Source: Streptomyces tendae (GTDB taxonomy: Bacteria > Actinomycetota > Actinomycetes > Streptomycetales > Streptomycetaceae). Taken from it: a stretch of 64,000 bases of DNA. The stretch is from assembly GCF_014650435.1 (NCBI RefSeq), contig NZ_BMUY01000019.1, forward strand, positions 1-64,000. The letters are read 5' to 3'. This document shows positions 48,051 through 56,475 of this stretch, piece after piece; the stretch's first letter is position 1; every line of letters starts with the position of its first letter. The position numbers and the translations under genes were made by a program. The notes beneath the pieces were generated by a model. That model ran no database searches. It was not told where the DNA came from and saw nothing but the letters and a program-made list of their open reading frames with translations.

Positions 48051-48878
48051 ATGCTGACGCCGGTCGCGGACGGTGTGCTGGTACACCAGAGCGAGTTGCT
48101 GCGGAACAACACCGTTGTCGTGCAGGGCGAGGCCGGTGTGCTGGTCGTTGATCCCGGGTTGACGACCGGCGAGATGGGCTGCCTGGCGGAGGACCTTCGC
48201 CAGTTGGGTCAGCCCGTCGTGGCAGGTTTTGCGACGCATCCGGATTGGGATCACGCGTTGTGGCACCCCGAGCTCGGGCAGGTGCCCCGTTACGGCACGG
48301 CCCACTGTTCGGCGTACCTGCGAGAGCTCCGCTCCGAGGAGGGGTGGCAGGCTCGCGTCGCAGCAGGGCTGCCTCCGGAAATCGCCGACGAGACACCGTT
48401 GGAACTGTTCGGTCTCATCGTGGGGTTGCCCGCTGGAGCAGAGCTGATTCCGTGGAACGGGCCTGAGGTACGGGTGATCGAACATCCGGCCCATGCTCCG
48501 GGCCATGCGGCGCTGTTGGTCGAGGATCGCGGGGTGCTCGTCGCCGGCGACATGCTGTCCGATCTTTTCGTTCCGATGCTCGACGACACGGAGCATCCGG
48601 TTGAGGACTATCTCACCGGGCTACGGCTCCTGGAGAAGGTGGCGGACGACGTCGAAGTGCTCGTGCCGGGGCACGGATCCGTCGCCCTCGCCGATCAGGT
48701 CCGGGTGCGGATCGACCAGGACCGGGAGTATCTGCACGCGCTGAGGGACGGCCGCGCTCCGGACGACCCGAGGCTCGGGTCTTCGGTCGAGCCCGGCTGG
48801 GAGTGGGTGAACGACATCCACGAAGGCCAGGCCGCGAGGATGGCTCGACGAAGCGAACAGAACTGCGCCGACCGCTAG
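48051..48878 (+). CDS. MBL-fold metallo-hydrolase
   Basis: 275 aa. Metallo-beta-lactamase-fold ligands: THPDWDHALWH (HxxxDH), HPAHAPGHAALLVE, the Asp of VAGDMLSD, and VLVPGHGSVA (final His). Members hydrolyse thioesters, lactones or nucleic acids; the substrate is unclear. It uses TTG and GTT codons somewhat more often than its neighbours, which could hint at a different origin. GAGGAG precedes the ATG by about five bases. Convergent or co-directional partners give no clue. Confidence 0.88.
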   Translation: MLTPVADGVLVHQSELLRNNTVVVQGEAGVLVVDPGLTTGEMGCLAEDLRQLGQPVVAGFATHPDWDHALWHPELGQVPRYGTAHCSAYLRELRSEEGWQARVAAGLPPEIADETPLELFGLIVGLPAGAELIPWNGPEVRVIEHPAHAPGHAALLVEDRGVLVAGDMLSDLFVPMLDDTEHPVEDYLTGLRLLEKVADDVEVLVPGHGSVALADQVRVRIDQDREYLHALRDGRAPDDPRLGSSVEPGWEWVNDIHEGQAARMARRSEQNCADR

Positions 48879-48920
48879 TTGGCAGGGTCGGTTCGGCGCG
48901 GCGGCCGGGGGAGGGAACGC

Positions 48921-49598
48921 GTGGTGCGGGAGTGCTGGTTCTGCGGGGAGGAGACTCCACCGTCGTGGCACGACCACGTCCTGGGGTTGCACAGGGACGC
49001 GGACACCACCATGACCCCGTTCATCATCGTCCTGCGCTCCACCTGGCGGATGGAAACCGTGTCCGTGCCCCGCTGCGCCCGCTGCCACACCGGGCACCAG
49101 CTGGAGCGGACCGCGGCGGTACTCTCCCTGGCCGCGTTGATCGCCTACGCCGCCAGCGGCCAGCTGGACCGGCTGCTGGGCATCCTGTCGCCTACGCCCG
49201 GGGAGCGGGTGGTCGCGGCCGTCTGGGCGGCCGTCGCCTGTCTGCCGGGGCTCGTATGGATCGCGATCCGCCTGGGCCGCCTGCCGTGGCAGCGCCTGGC
49301 GCCCCGCCGCAGGGGCTACGCCCGCCACCACCCGGAGTACTTGGAACTCCGAGCGGACGGCTGGAAGCCCCGGGCGGGCCCTCTCCACTACTGGCGAAGC
49401 CCGCCCAACCCCCATCACCCTCCGCCCGCGAATCGCCCCCGGCGGCTGATCGGGGGCTCCTTCGAGCTGCTCGGAGCAGCCTGCGGGCTCGCCGTCCCCG
49501 TCGCCTATTTCACCGGTTACGAAGAACTGGCCGGAGTCCTCATCGCGGCAACGGCCGGGCTGCTCTTCGTGGCCTCGAAGGTCAAACCCGAGGACTGA
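48921..49598 (+). CDS. Zinc-ribbon membrane protein of unknown function
   Basis: 225 aa, no recognised family. The N-terminus has two CxxC pairs (ECWFCGEE and PRCARCHTGH) likely to bind zinc, then membrane segments (AAVLSLAALIAYAAS, VVAAVWAAVACLPGLVWIAI, and two near the C-terminus LLGAACGLAVPVAYF, LAGVLIAATAGLLFV). GTG at 48921 follows a GGGGGAGGG ribosome site; a second GTG at 48924 is possible. The 3' end overlaps the convergent DUF397 gene by 17 bases. Confidence 0.7.
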   Translation: MVRECWFCGEETPPSWHDHVLGLHRDADTTMTPFIIVLRSTWRMETVSVPRCARCHTGHQLERTAAVLSLAALIAYAASGQLDRLLGILSPTPGERVVAAVWAAVACLPGLVWIAIRLGRLPWQRLAPRRRGYARHHPEYLELRADGWKPRAGPLHYWRSPPNPHHPPPANRPRRLIGGSFELLGAACGLAVPVAYFTGYEELAGVLIAATAGLLFVASKVKPED

Positions 49599-49803
49599 CC
49601 GCGCCCGGCCAGGCCACGAACGTCGTCCACGTCGCCGATTCGACGGCGAGGCGGGGGCCGTCGGGGCGCTTGGAGTCGCGGATGTGGATGGTGGCGGGGG
49701 TTATCGCGACCTCGACGCAGTCGTTGCCGTCTCCGCTGCTGCTGTAGCTGCTCTTGAACCAGACGGGGCCGGGGGCTTCCGAGGCTGAGGTGACGCGGTT
49801 CAT
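49582..49803 (-). CDS. DUF397 protein
   Basis: 73 aa. WFKSSYSSSGDGNDCVEVAI, then IHIRDSKRPDGPRLAV and WTTFVAW are the complete DUF397 signature. These small proteins accompany XRE/DUF5753 regulators in Streptomyces and are thought to bind them. Its ATG overlaps the regulator stop by four bases, so it is coupled. The second, decayed copy of such a pair is at 44455-44650. Confidence 0.95.
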   Translation of the reverse strand: MNRVTSASEAPGPVWFKSSYSSSGDGNDCVEVAITPATIHIRDSKRPDGPRLAVESATWTTFVAWPGAVSPRV

Positions 49804-50654
49804 GACTCTCCAAGCATCTGCTCGATGACGGCCCGCGACTCTCGGGGCGTGAGAGCCTGGGCCCGGATCATGCCATAGCGCAGCTCAAGGATCCGGAGCT
49901 GCTTCGGGTCGGACACCGGCCGCCCGTTGAACGCTCCTTCGGAGCGCCCCACCGCCGTACCGTCCGGAAACTTCAGGACCTCGATCATGCCGCCCGTGCC
50001 GAAGTGCTCCTCGCAGTCGGTCGGCATCACCTGAATCGAGACGCTTCGCAACTCGCCCAGCTCGAGCAGTCGTTCGAGCTGCCCACGCCACACCATTCTG
50101 CCCCCTACCGGTCGGCGAAGCGTCGCCTCCTCCTGGACAAAACTGAGGGTCGGCGCCGGGGACCGCTCGAACACCGACCGGCGTGCCAGTCGTGCCGCAA
50201 CCATGCTCTCGGTCTCTTCCTCGGTGTACGCGGGCAGCCACGTGTCGAAGAGCGACCGCATGTGTTCCTCGGTCTGCAACAGCCCGTGGACGTTGTGGTT
50301 GGCGTACAACGAGACCTCCACCGCTGTCGCCTCCAGCTTGGCGAGTTCCCGCACCTGCTTGGGATACCGGACCCTCTTCACGTCCTCCCAAGCCGCAGCG
50401 ATGAGACCGCCCGCGTCGAGGACCTGGTCCGCCTTCTCCAGGTACTCCCGCCGGGGAATCCGCTTCCCGCCCTCCACCTTGTAGACGAGATCCTCGCCGT
50501 AGCCGACCGCCACCCCGAAGTCGCCCGCCCGCATGCCCACCGCCTCGCGGCGCAGCTTCAGCTGCCTGCCCACGGTGGTGAGGACGGCCACGCCCCACTC
50601 GTCGTCCGGGTCGACCTCCCAACCCGGCTCGTCCGCCTCGCCGTTCACCGGCAT
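49800..50654 (-). CDS. XRE-family regulator with DUF5753 domain
   Basis: 284 aa. The N-terminal helix-turn-helix is VGRQLKLRREAVGMRAGDFGVAVGYGEDLVYKVEGGKRIP, and the remainder is the DUF5753 ligand-like domain (YANHNVHGLLQTEEHMRSLF through IRAQALTPRESRAVIEQML). Such regulators, with their DUF397 partner, affect development or antibiotic production in some cases. The ATG at 50654 follows GGAGG by seven bases; a GTG six bases upstream is less well spaced. Coupled to the downstream DUF397 gene. Confidence 0.94.
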   Translation of the reverse strand: MPVNGEADEPGWEVDPDDEWGVAVLTTVGRQLKLRREAVGMRAGDFGVAVGYGEDLVYKVEGGKRIPRREYLEKADQVLDAGGLIAAAWEDVKRVRYPKQVRELAKLEATAVEVSLYANHNVHGLLQTEEHMRSLFDTWLPAYTEEETESMVAARLARRSVFERSPAPTLSFVQEEATLRRPVGGRMVWRGQLERLLELGELRSVSIQVMPTDCEEHFGTGGMIEVLKFPDGTAVGRSEGAFNGRPVSDPKQLRILELRYGMIRAQALTPRESRAVIEQMLGES

Positions 50655-50698
50655 CCGCACCCCTCCGTCACACGCGTCCTATCGCGATGCGCGTCACG

Positions 50699-51610
50699 TT
50701 AGACGGAGTGGCGACGCAGGGTGACGGGATGCGGGCCTCCTGTCACCCGGACGTGCGTCAGCGACGTCAGGATCTCCTCGGCGTGCGTCCACAGCAGGGC
50801 CCCGCCGATGCCGGGGACGACGCGGCGGCGGGCGCCGGGGATGCGGGAGGCGAGCAGGGCGCCGTTGTCGGGCGAGTGGGCGGTGTCCTGCTCGCCGTAC
50901 CAGATGTCGACGGGCAGGGTGAGGGAGCCGAGGGCGAAGGGCCACCGTCCCATGGCCAGAACCGTGTCACGGGCGTAGCCGGCCGCCGCGCCCCGGGCGA
51001 ATCCCTCGGCGAGGGCGCGGCGGTAGGCGGCGGAGAAGCCCGGGTCCCGGTACACGGCGAGGTCGCAGTCCGGGCTGCCGGCCATGACCAGGTCCCACAT
51101 CCTCTCGGCGTCGAACCCCGCGAAGAACTCCTCGGCACCCGAGGGGTCGTGCACCGCGCGTTCGGTCAACGCACGCAGTTCGGCGGGCAGTACGGCGGCG
51201 AACTCGGGGGCCGCCACCTCGTCGGCGGCCGACACCAGGGCCAGCGCGGAGACGAGGCCCGCCTCCGCGCAGGCGAGGGCGAACGGAGCGCCCTGCGAGT
51301 TGCCGACCACGGCGGGACGGTCGAGGCCGCGCCGGGTACACAACTCCCGCACGTCGGCGGCGAAGTCCGCGAAGGTTCGGCCGGGTGCGGGCGTGGACGC
51401 GCCCAGGCCGGGCCGGTCGACGGAGACGAGGCGGATGCCGAGGGCGGCCACGGCGTGGGGGCCGAAGCCGAGGCTTCGGCTGGTGGCCGCGCCGGGGCAC
51501 AGCAGGACCGGCGTGCCTTCCTGCGGGCCCCACTCGGCCCAGCCGAGCAGGCGGCCGTCCGGCAGCCGCGTCTCACCGAGGCGGGCGGGGGTGGTGGTGT
51601 GGACGGTCAT
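50699..51610 (-). CDS. Alpha/beta-hydrolase
   Basis: 303 aa. The substrate-pocket strand is TPVLLCPGAATSRSLGFG; the nucleophile elbow is VVGNSQGAPFALACAEAG (Ser in GNSQG). The acid lies in the DIWYGEQDTAHSPDN block. The catalytic histidine is not clear in the C-terminus (GALLWTHAEEI may supply it). Similar Streptomyces proteins are annotated as hydrolases of unknown substrate. An ATG at 51622 is also possible; 51610 has GGGGG upstream. It is followed in the same direction by the XRE gene after 44 bases. Confidence 0.85.
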   Translation of the reverse strand: MTVHTTTPARLGETRLPDGRLLGWAEWGPQEGTPVLLCPGAATSRSLGFGPHAVAALGIRLVSVDRPGLGASTPAPGRTFADFAADVRELCTRRGLDRPAVVGNSQGAPFALACAEAGLVSALALVSAADEVAAPEFAAVLPAELRALTERAVHDPSGAEEFFAGFDAERMWDLVMAGSPDCDLAVYRDPGFSAAYRRALAEGFARGAAAGYARDTVLAMGRWPFALGSLTLPVDIWYGEQDTAHSPDNGALLASRIPGARRRVVPGIGGALLWTHAEEILTSLTHVRVTGGPHPVTLRRHSV

Positions 51611-51683
51611 GGCCCCCATCATGCTGCGGGGGCGGGCCGCTCCGCACCGCCCTTTCCGCCGACGCGCTCCGGGCGGGCGCCCG

Positions 51684-52910
51684 TCACCGCCGTACCGCCT
51701 CCACCGGCTCCGGCACGTGCCCCGCGATCACGCGCTCGCGGCTGGGCGCCGGTGCGGTGACGGCGCGGCGGCGGTCCACCGCCCGTGCCGTCGCCGCGAC
51801 CGCGAGGCCGAGGACGGCCAGGGCCGCGCCCGCCGTCGCCGGGGAGGTGGCCCCGAATCCGGCGGCCAGGGCGAGGCCGCCGATCCAGGCGCCGCCCGCG
51901 TTGGCGAGGTTGAAGGCAGCCTGGTTGGCGGAGGAGGCAAGGGAGGGGGCCGCGGCGGCCTTCTCCATGACCATCAGCTGGAGGGGAGAGCCGGTGACGA
52001 AGGCGGCCATGCCGAGCAGGGCCACCGACACCGCGGCCGTGACGGGCGTGCGCATCAGCAGGGGGAACGACGCCAGCACGACGACCAGGGAGGCGAGGCC
52101 GCCGAAGAGGGTGCCGCGCAGGGAGTGGTCGGCCAGGCGGCCGCCCAGCAGGTTGCCCGCGGTGGCGCCGACGCCGAAGAGGGCCAGCAGCAGCGTCACG
52201 CTGGTCTCGGCGAACCCGGCGGCGTCGGTCAGCATCGGCGTGATGTAGCTGTAGGCCGCGAAGAGCGCGCCGAAGCCCGCGACCGTCGTGCCGAGCGCCA
52301 GCCAGACGGGAAGGGAACGCAGGGCGGCCAGTTCGCCGCGCAGGCCGGTGGTGGGGGCGGGGGCGCTGTCGCGCGGGATGAGGAAGGCCAGCGCCGCTAT
52401 CGCCGCCACGCCGATCGCGCTCACGCCGAGGAAGGTGGCCCGCCAGCCGAGCTGCTGGCCCATGGCGGTGGCGGCCGGGACGCCGACGATGTTGGCGACG
52501 GTGAGGCCGAGGAACATCAGGGAGACGGAGCGGGCCCTGCGTTCCGGCGCGACCATGCCGGTGGCGACGACCGCGCCGACGCCGAAGAAGGCGCCGTGCG
52601 GCAGGCCGCTGACGAAGCGGGCGGCGAGCAGGGAGATCTCGCCGGGGGCGACGGCCGAGAGGGCGTTGCCCACCACGAACAGCGCCATCAGGGCGATCAG
52701 AACCGCGCGGCGGGACATCCGGGTCGTCGCCGCCGCGAGCAGCGGGGCGCCGATGACGACACCGAGCGCGTAGGCGGAGACGAGGTGGCCGGCGGTGGGG
52801 ATGGAGATGCCCAGGTCGTCCGCGACGTCGGGCAGCAGGCCCATCATCACGAACTCGGTGGTACCGATGCCGAAGGCGCCCACGGCAAGGGCGAGCAGGG
52901 CCAGGGGCAT
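51684..52910 (-). CDS. MFS exporter, DHA1 (12-helix, AraJ/Cmx-like) family
   Basis: 408 aa with 12 membrane helices. GIGTTEFVMMGLLPDVADDLGISIPTAGHLVSAYALGVVIGAPLL in helices 1-2 and GLPHGAFFGVGAVVATGMV in helix 4 mark the AraJ/chloramphenicol-efflux-like subgroup. It should export small molecules. The ATG at 52910 starts the first helix directly; an upstream start would add a basic tail. A perfect TGTTCC-n5-GGAACA palindrome lies 70 bases upstream, but no repressor gene is adjacent. Confidence 0.92.
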   Translation of the reverse strand: MPLALLALAVGAFGIGTTEFVMMGLLPDVADDLGISIPTAGHLVSAYALGVVIGAPLLAAATTRMSRRAVLIALMALFVVGNALSAVAPGEISLLAARFVSGLPHGAFFGVGAVVATGMVAPERRARSVSLMFLGLTVANIVGVPAATAMGQQLGWRATFLGVSAIGVAAIAALAFLIPRDSAPAPTTGLRGELAALRSLPVWLALGTTVAGFGALFAAYSYITPMLTDAAGFAETSVTLLLALFGVGATAGNLLGGRLADHSLRGTLFGGLASLVVVLASFPLLMRTPVTAAVSVALLGMAAFVTGSPLQLMVMEKAAAAPSLASSANQAAFNLANAGGAWIGGLALAAGFGATSPATAGAALAVLGLAVAATARAVDRRRAVTAPAPSRERVIAGHVPEPVEAVRR

Positions 52911-52979
52911 GAGGGGTCTCGCCTTTCGAGAGCGGGGTCGCGTACGGGAGGCCGGGAGGGCCGGGCGGGGACGACTGTA

Positions 52980-52996
52980 TGTTCCCGTACGGAACA
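52980..52996 (-). promoter_or_regulatory. Operator-like palindrome upstream of the MFS exporter
   Basis: TGTTCC (52980-52985), spacer CGTAC, GGAACA (52991-52996). The spacer GTAC is itself symmetric. It resembles TetR-family operators in size. It lies 70 bases before the exporter start. Confidence 0.55.
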
Positions 52997-53030
52997 AAGA
53001 CTCTCAGGGCGGGTATTCCGCAGACGAATT

Positions 53031-54083
53031 CTAGGAAGCCGTTGTGTCGACCTTCACACGCGCGGCGATCGGCAGGTGGTCGCTGCCGGTCGCCGGGAGG
53101 GTCCAGCTGGTCGTCGGTTCCACGCCGGTGACCAGGATCTGGTCGATGCGGGCCATCGGGAAGGACGCCGGCCAGCTGAAGCCGAAGCCGTCGCCCACGG
53201 CGCCCTGCGGGGAGCGCAGCTGGGAGGTGATCGCGGTGAGCGAGCGGTCGTTCATGGTGCCGTTGAGGTCGCCCAGCAGGATCTTGCGGGGCAGCTTCTC
53301 GTCGGCGATGGCCTCGCCGAGGGCGTCGGCGCTCTTGTCCCGCTGCCGCGCGGTGAAACCGGCCTCGAGCTTCACCCGTACGGAGGGCAGGTGGGCGACG
53401 TAGACGGCGATCGGTCCGGAGGGCGTGGCGACGGTGGCGCGCATCGCGCGCTTCCAGCCCAGCTCGATGTCGACCGGCTTCACCCCGCTGATCGGGTACT
53501 TGCTCCACAGCCCGACGGTGCCGACCACCGCGTGGTGCGGGTACTTGGCCGCCAGCGCCTTCTCGTACGTCGGTACGGCGGACGCCTTCAGTTCCTCCAG
53601 GGCCATCACGTCCGCGCCGGCGGCGGCGACGGCGCGGGCGGTGCCCGCCGGGTCGGCGTTGTCCGCGTTGACGTTGTGCGTGGCCACGGTGAGGTCGCCG
53701 CCGGAACCGGTCTTGTCGAAGAGCAGGCCGCCGAAGAGGTTGAGCCACACGCTCACCGGCACCACCAGCGCGATCAGCGCCGTCGCCGACTTGCGCACCA
53801 GGGCGATCACCAGCAGGACCGGAATCAGCAGGCCGAACCACGGCAGGAAGGTCTCGGTGAGGCTGCCGAGGTTGCCGATGGCGTTCGGGATGTGCGAGTG
53901 GGCCGCCATGACCGCCGCCAGGAGCAGCGCGACCACGGCCGTGACCAGGCCCCGGCGCCAGATCCGCCGGTCACCGCGCCAGCCGCTGACGGCCCGGTCG
54001 AACAGGCGCCGAATCCGGGGTTCCCGGCGCTCGGGATCCGAGCCGCCGCCGTCCGTCTCCGTCATGTACGCCTGCTGCGCCAT
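53031..54083 (-). CDS. Endonuclease/exonuclease/phosphatase-family membrane protein
   Basis: 350 aa. Three N-terminal membrane segments (about residues 45-62, 77-95 and 98-120) precede an extracytoplasmic EEP domain: VATHNVNADN, ALEELKASAVPTYE (Glu metal ligand), YVAHLPSVRVKLEAG, ILLGDLNGTMND (D-N pair) and GSDHLPIAARV (catalytic Asp-His). The fold suggests a phosphodiesterase acting outside the cell, perhaps on nucleic acid or phospholipid head groups. It is divergent from panB. Confidence 0.9.
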   Translation of the reverse strand: MAQQAYMTETDGGGSDPERREPRIRRLFDRAVSGWRGDRRIWRRGLVTAVVALLLAAVMAAHSHIPNAIGNLGSLTETFLPWFGLLIPVLLVIALVRKSATALIALVVPVSVWLNLFGGLLFDKTGSGGDLTVATHNVNADNADPAGTARAVAAAGADVMALEELKASAVPTYEKALAAKYPHHAVVGTVGLWSKYPISGVKPVDIELGWKRAMRATVATPSGPIAVYVAHLPSVRVKLEAGFTARQRDKSADALGEAIADEKLPRKILLGDLNGTMNDRSLTAITSQLRSPQGAVGDGFGFSWPASFPMARIDQILVTGVEPTTSWTLPATGSDHLPIAARVKVDTTAS

Positions 54084-54402
54084 ACCGTTGCCTCACTGCC
54101 TGCTGTGCACACCGTCGCCCCCTGTGACTCAGCACCATAGGGGATGATCGGTTCCGATCCCGCCGCCCTGGACGGCCGTACGGGCACGAGGACGTACGGG
54201 CCGTCCCGCGGAGTTCCGCACTGTGCCGGGACGGGCGGCTCTGTGACACAACGGGCACATTTGACCCCATGAGCCGCACTCCGACCCCGGACGGGGTACG
54301 TGACGGGGGTCCCCTAGCCGCCGGGGCGCGACAAGTGCCACCATGGAAGGGATCCGGGGACGCCGTCAGGGCGCCTCGAGATGACATGAAGGAGCCGTTG
54401 CC
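54084..54402. other. Divergent intergenic region between the EEP gene and panB
   Basis: 319 bases. It holds a bulged hairpin: GGACGGCCGTACG (54170-54182) pairing with CGTACGGGCCGTCC (54193-54206, one unpaired G). A 13-codon ORF (ATG 54343) has no ribosome site and is not called. No GlnR-like or other recognised operator was found. Confidence 0.5.
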
Positions 54403-55278
54403 ATGACGCAGCTTTCGGCTGCCCAGACGCCGCAGCGCACCCCCGCCGACGGGAGCAGGGCGCTGTACGGGGGCAAGATCAACCGCCGTATCACCGTCCG
54501 GGACATCACCGCCGCCAAGGAGCGCGGCGAGAAGTGGCCCATGCTCACCGCGTACGACGCGATGACCGCGTCCGTCTTCGACGAGTCCGGCATCCCGGTG
54601 ATGCTCGTCGGCGACTCCGCGGGCAACTGCCACCTCGGCTACGAGACCACCGTGCCCGTCACGCTGGACGAGATGACGATGCTCTCGGCCGCGGTCGTCC
54701 GGGGCACCAGCCGCGCCCTGATCGTGGGCGACCTGCCCTTCGGCTCCTACCAGGAGGGCCCGGTGCAGGCGCTGCGCTCGGCGACCCGGCTGGTCAAGGA
54801 GGCCGGGGTCGGCGCGGTCAAGCTGGAGGGCGGCGAGCGCTCGCACCGGCAGATCGAGCTGCTGGTGGAGTCCGGCATCCCGGTGATGGCGCACATCGGC
54901 CTCACCCCGCAGTCGGTCAACTCCATGGGCTACCGGGTGCAGGGCCGCGGCGAGGAGGCGGCCCAGCAGTTGCTGCGCGACGCCAAGGCGGTGCAGGACG
55001 CGGGCGCCTTCGCGGTCGTCCTGGAGCTGGTGCCGGCCGAGCTGGCCGCCGAGGTGACCCGGACGCTGCACATCCCGACGGTCGGCATCGGCGCGGGCCC
55101 GGACACCGACGCCCAGGTGCTGGTGTGGACCGACATGCTCGGGCTGACCGGCGGGCGGATGCCGAAGTTCGTCAAGCAGTACGCGGACCTGCGCAAGGTC
55201 ATGGGCGACGCGGCGAAGGCGTACGCCGAGGACGTCGTCGGCGGCACGTTCCCGCAGGACGAGCACTCGGTGCACTAG
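54403..55278 (+). CDS. panB: 3-methyl-2-oxobutanoate hydroxymethyltransferase PanB
   Basis: 291 aa. It makes ketopantoate from 3-methyl-2-oxobutanoate and methylene-tetrahydrofolate, the first step of pantothenate synthesis. Motifs: MLTAYDAMTASVFDESGIPVMLVGDSAG (metal Asp), YETTVPVTLDEM, VKLEGG, MAHIGLTPQSVN and VLELVPAELA (catalytic Glu). It has a Streptomyces-type N-terminal extension of about 30 residues. AAGGAG is followed by the ATG at nine bases. Other pan genes are not in the window. A strong terminator follows. Confidence 0.97.
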   Translation: MTQLSAAQTPQRTPADGSRALYGGKINRRITVRDITAAKERGEKWPMLTAYDAMTASVFDESGIPVMLVGDSAGNCHLGYETTVPVTLDEMTMLSAAVVRGTSRALIVGDLPFGSYQEGPVQALRSATRLVKEAGVGAVKLEGGERSHRQIELLVESGIPVMAHIGLTPQSVNSMGYRVQGRGEEAAQQLLRDAKAVQDAGAFAVVLELVPAELAAEVTRTLHIPTVGIGAGPDTDAQVLVWTDMLGLTGGRMPKFVKQYADLRKVMGDAAKAYAEDVVGGTFPQDEHSVH

Positions 55279-55309
55279 CTCCACCAGCAGACCATCGCGG
55301 TACGACCGC

Positions 55310-55343
55310 CGGCCCCGCCGATCTTCCCCCGTCGGCGGGGCCG
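55310..55343 (+). terminator. Terminator of panB
   Basis: Perfect 12-bp stem CGGCCCCGCCGA (55310-55321) with TCGGCGGGGCCG (55332-55343), 10-base loop. It separates panB from the repeat-controlled ABC transporter operon. Confidence 0.85.
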
Positions 55344-55361
55344 AGTGGTTCCCGGGCGCGG

Positions 55362-55436
55362 TGTCGGCGGGAAGTCGGTGGCGCCGGCCGGCTGTCGGTG
55401 GGATGTCGGTGCTTTGTCGGTGCCCCCTGCCATCGT
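55362..55436 (+). promoter_or_regulatory. Helically phased TGTCGGTG repeats before the ABC transporter
   Basis: Five copies of an 8-base unit start at 55362 (TGTCGGCG), 55373 (AGTCGGTG), 55393, 55404 and 55415 (all TGTCGGTG): spacings 11, 20, 11 and 11. The last ends 8 bases before CATCGT (55431-55436), a -10-like element, and the ATG is at 55444. Eleven-base heptamer repeats ending 8 bases from the -10 are the known layout of SARP binding sites. The last unit with its spacing also fits a PafBC-type promoter (TTGTCGGTG-N8). Confidence 0.65.
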
Positions 55437-55443
55437 CTGGGGC

Positions 55444-56475
55444 ATGAAGCGAATCGACGACATCCCCCGGGCCGCGGACAGCGCGGTCACCGTGCGGGGG
55501 CTGGTCAAGCACTACGGCGAGACCAAGGCGCTGGACGGCGTCGACCTGGACGTGCGCGAGGGCACCGTGATGGGCGTGCTCGGTCCGAACGGCGCCGGCA
55601 AGACCACCCTCGTACGCATCCTGTCCACCCTCATCACCCCCGACTCCGGCCAGGCGCACGTCGTCGGGTACGACGTCGTACGGCAGCCGCGGCAGCTGCG
55701 CCGCGTCATAGGGCTGACCGGGCAGTACGCCTCCGTGGACGAGAAGCTCCCCGGCTGGGAGAACCTCTACATGATCGGCCGGCTGCTCGACCTGCCCCGC
55801 CGGGACGCGCGCACCCGCGCCGACGAGCTGCTGGAACGCTTCTCGCTCACCGAGGCGGGCAAGCGGCCCGCGGCCACCTACTCCGGCGGCATGCGGCGCC
55901 GGCTCGACCTGGCCGCCTCCATGATCGGGCACCCGGCCGTCCTGTTCCTGGACGAGCCCACCACCGGCCTCGACCCGCGCACCCGCAACGAGGTGTGGGA
56001 CGAGGTCAAGCGCATGGTCGGCGACGGTGTGACCGTGCTGCTCACCACCCAGTACATGGAGGAGGCCGAGCAGCTCGCCTCCGAGCTGACCGTCGTGGAC
56101 CGCGGCAAGGTGATCGCGAACGGCGGCATCGAGGAGCTGAAGGCCAAGGTCGGCGGCCGCACCCTGCGGGTCCGCCCGGCCGACCCGCTGCAGCTGCGCC
56201 CGCTCGCCGCCTACCTGGACGAGCTGGGCATCACCGGGCTCGCCAGTTCCACCGTGGACGCCGAGCGCGGTGCCGTGCTGGTGCCGATCCTCAGCGACGA
56301 GCAGCTGACGGCCGTGGTCGGCGCGGTCACCGCGCGCGGTATCACCGTCTCCGCCGTCACCACCGAACTCCCCAGCCTGGACGAGGTCTTCCTGTCCCTC
56401 ACCGGCCACCGCGCCAGTGCCCCGCAGGACCCGGCCCCGGCCACCGACGACACCCGTCAGGAGGTCGCCGTATGA
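55444..56475 (+). CDS. DrrA-like ABC transporter ATP-binding protein
   Basis: 343 aa. Walker A GPNGAGKTT, Q-loop GLTGQYASVD, signature YSGGMRRRLDLAASM, Walker B AVLFLDEPTTGLDPRTRNEVW and H-loop VLLTTQYMEEAEQL are all present. The C-terminal extension with LRVRPADPLQLRPL and LPSLDEVFLSLTGH is that of the daunorubicin-resistance (DrrA) family. It powers export through the next gene, with which it overlaps by four bases. The ATG is seven bases after a -10-like element with no ribosome site, so probably leaderless. Direct repeats upstream suggest control by the nearby SARP. Confidence 0.95.
   Translation: MKRIDDIPRAADSAVTVRGLVKHYGETKALDGVDLDVREGTVMGVLGPNGAGKTTLVRILSTLITPDSGQAHVVGYDVVRQPRQLRRVIGLTGQYASVDEKLPGWENLYMIGRLLDLPRRDARTRADELLERFSLTEAGKRPAATYSGGMRRRLDLAASMIGHPAVLFLDEPTTGLDPRTRNEVWDEVKRMVGDGVTVLLTTQYMEEAEQLASELTVVDRGKVIANGGIEELKAKVGGRTLRVRPADPLQLRPLAAYLDELGITGLASSTVDAERGAVLVPILSDEQLTAVVGAVTARGITVSAVTTELPSLDEVFLSLTGHRASAPQDPAPATDDTRQEVAV

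Noticed and set aside
48051-48878. MBL hydrolase as a horizontally acquired gene
   Set aside because: Slightly more TTG and GTT codons than neighbours, but GC remains high and there is no mobile element or flanking repeat; evidence too weak to claim.
54343-54384. 13-codon ORF upstream of panB as a leader peptide
   Set aside because: No ribosome site and too short to judge; no attenuator-like hairpin follows before panB.
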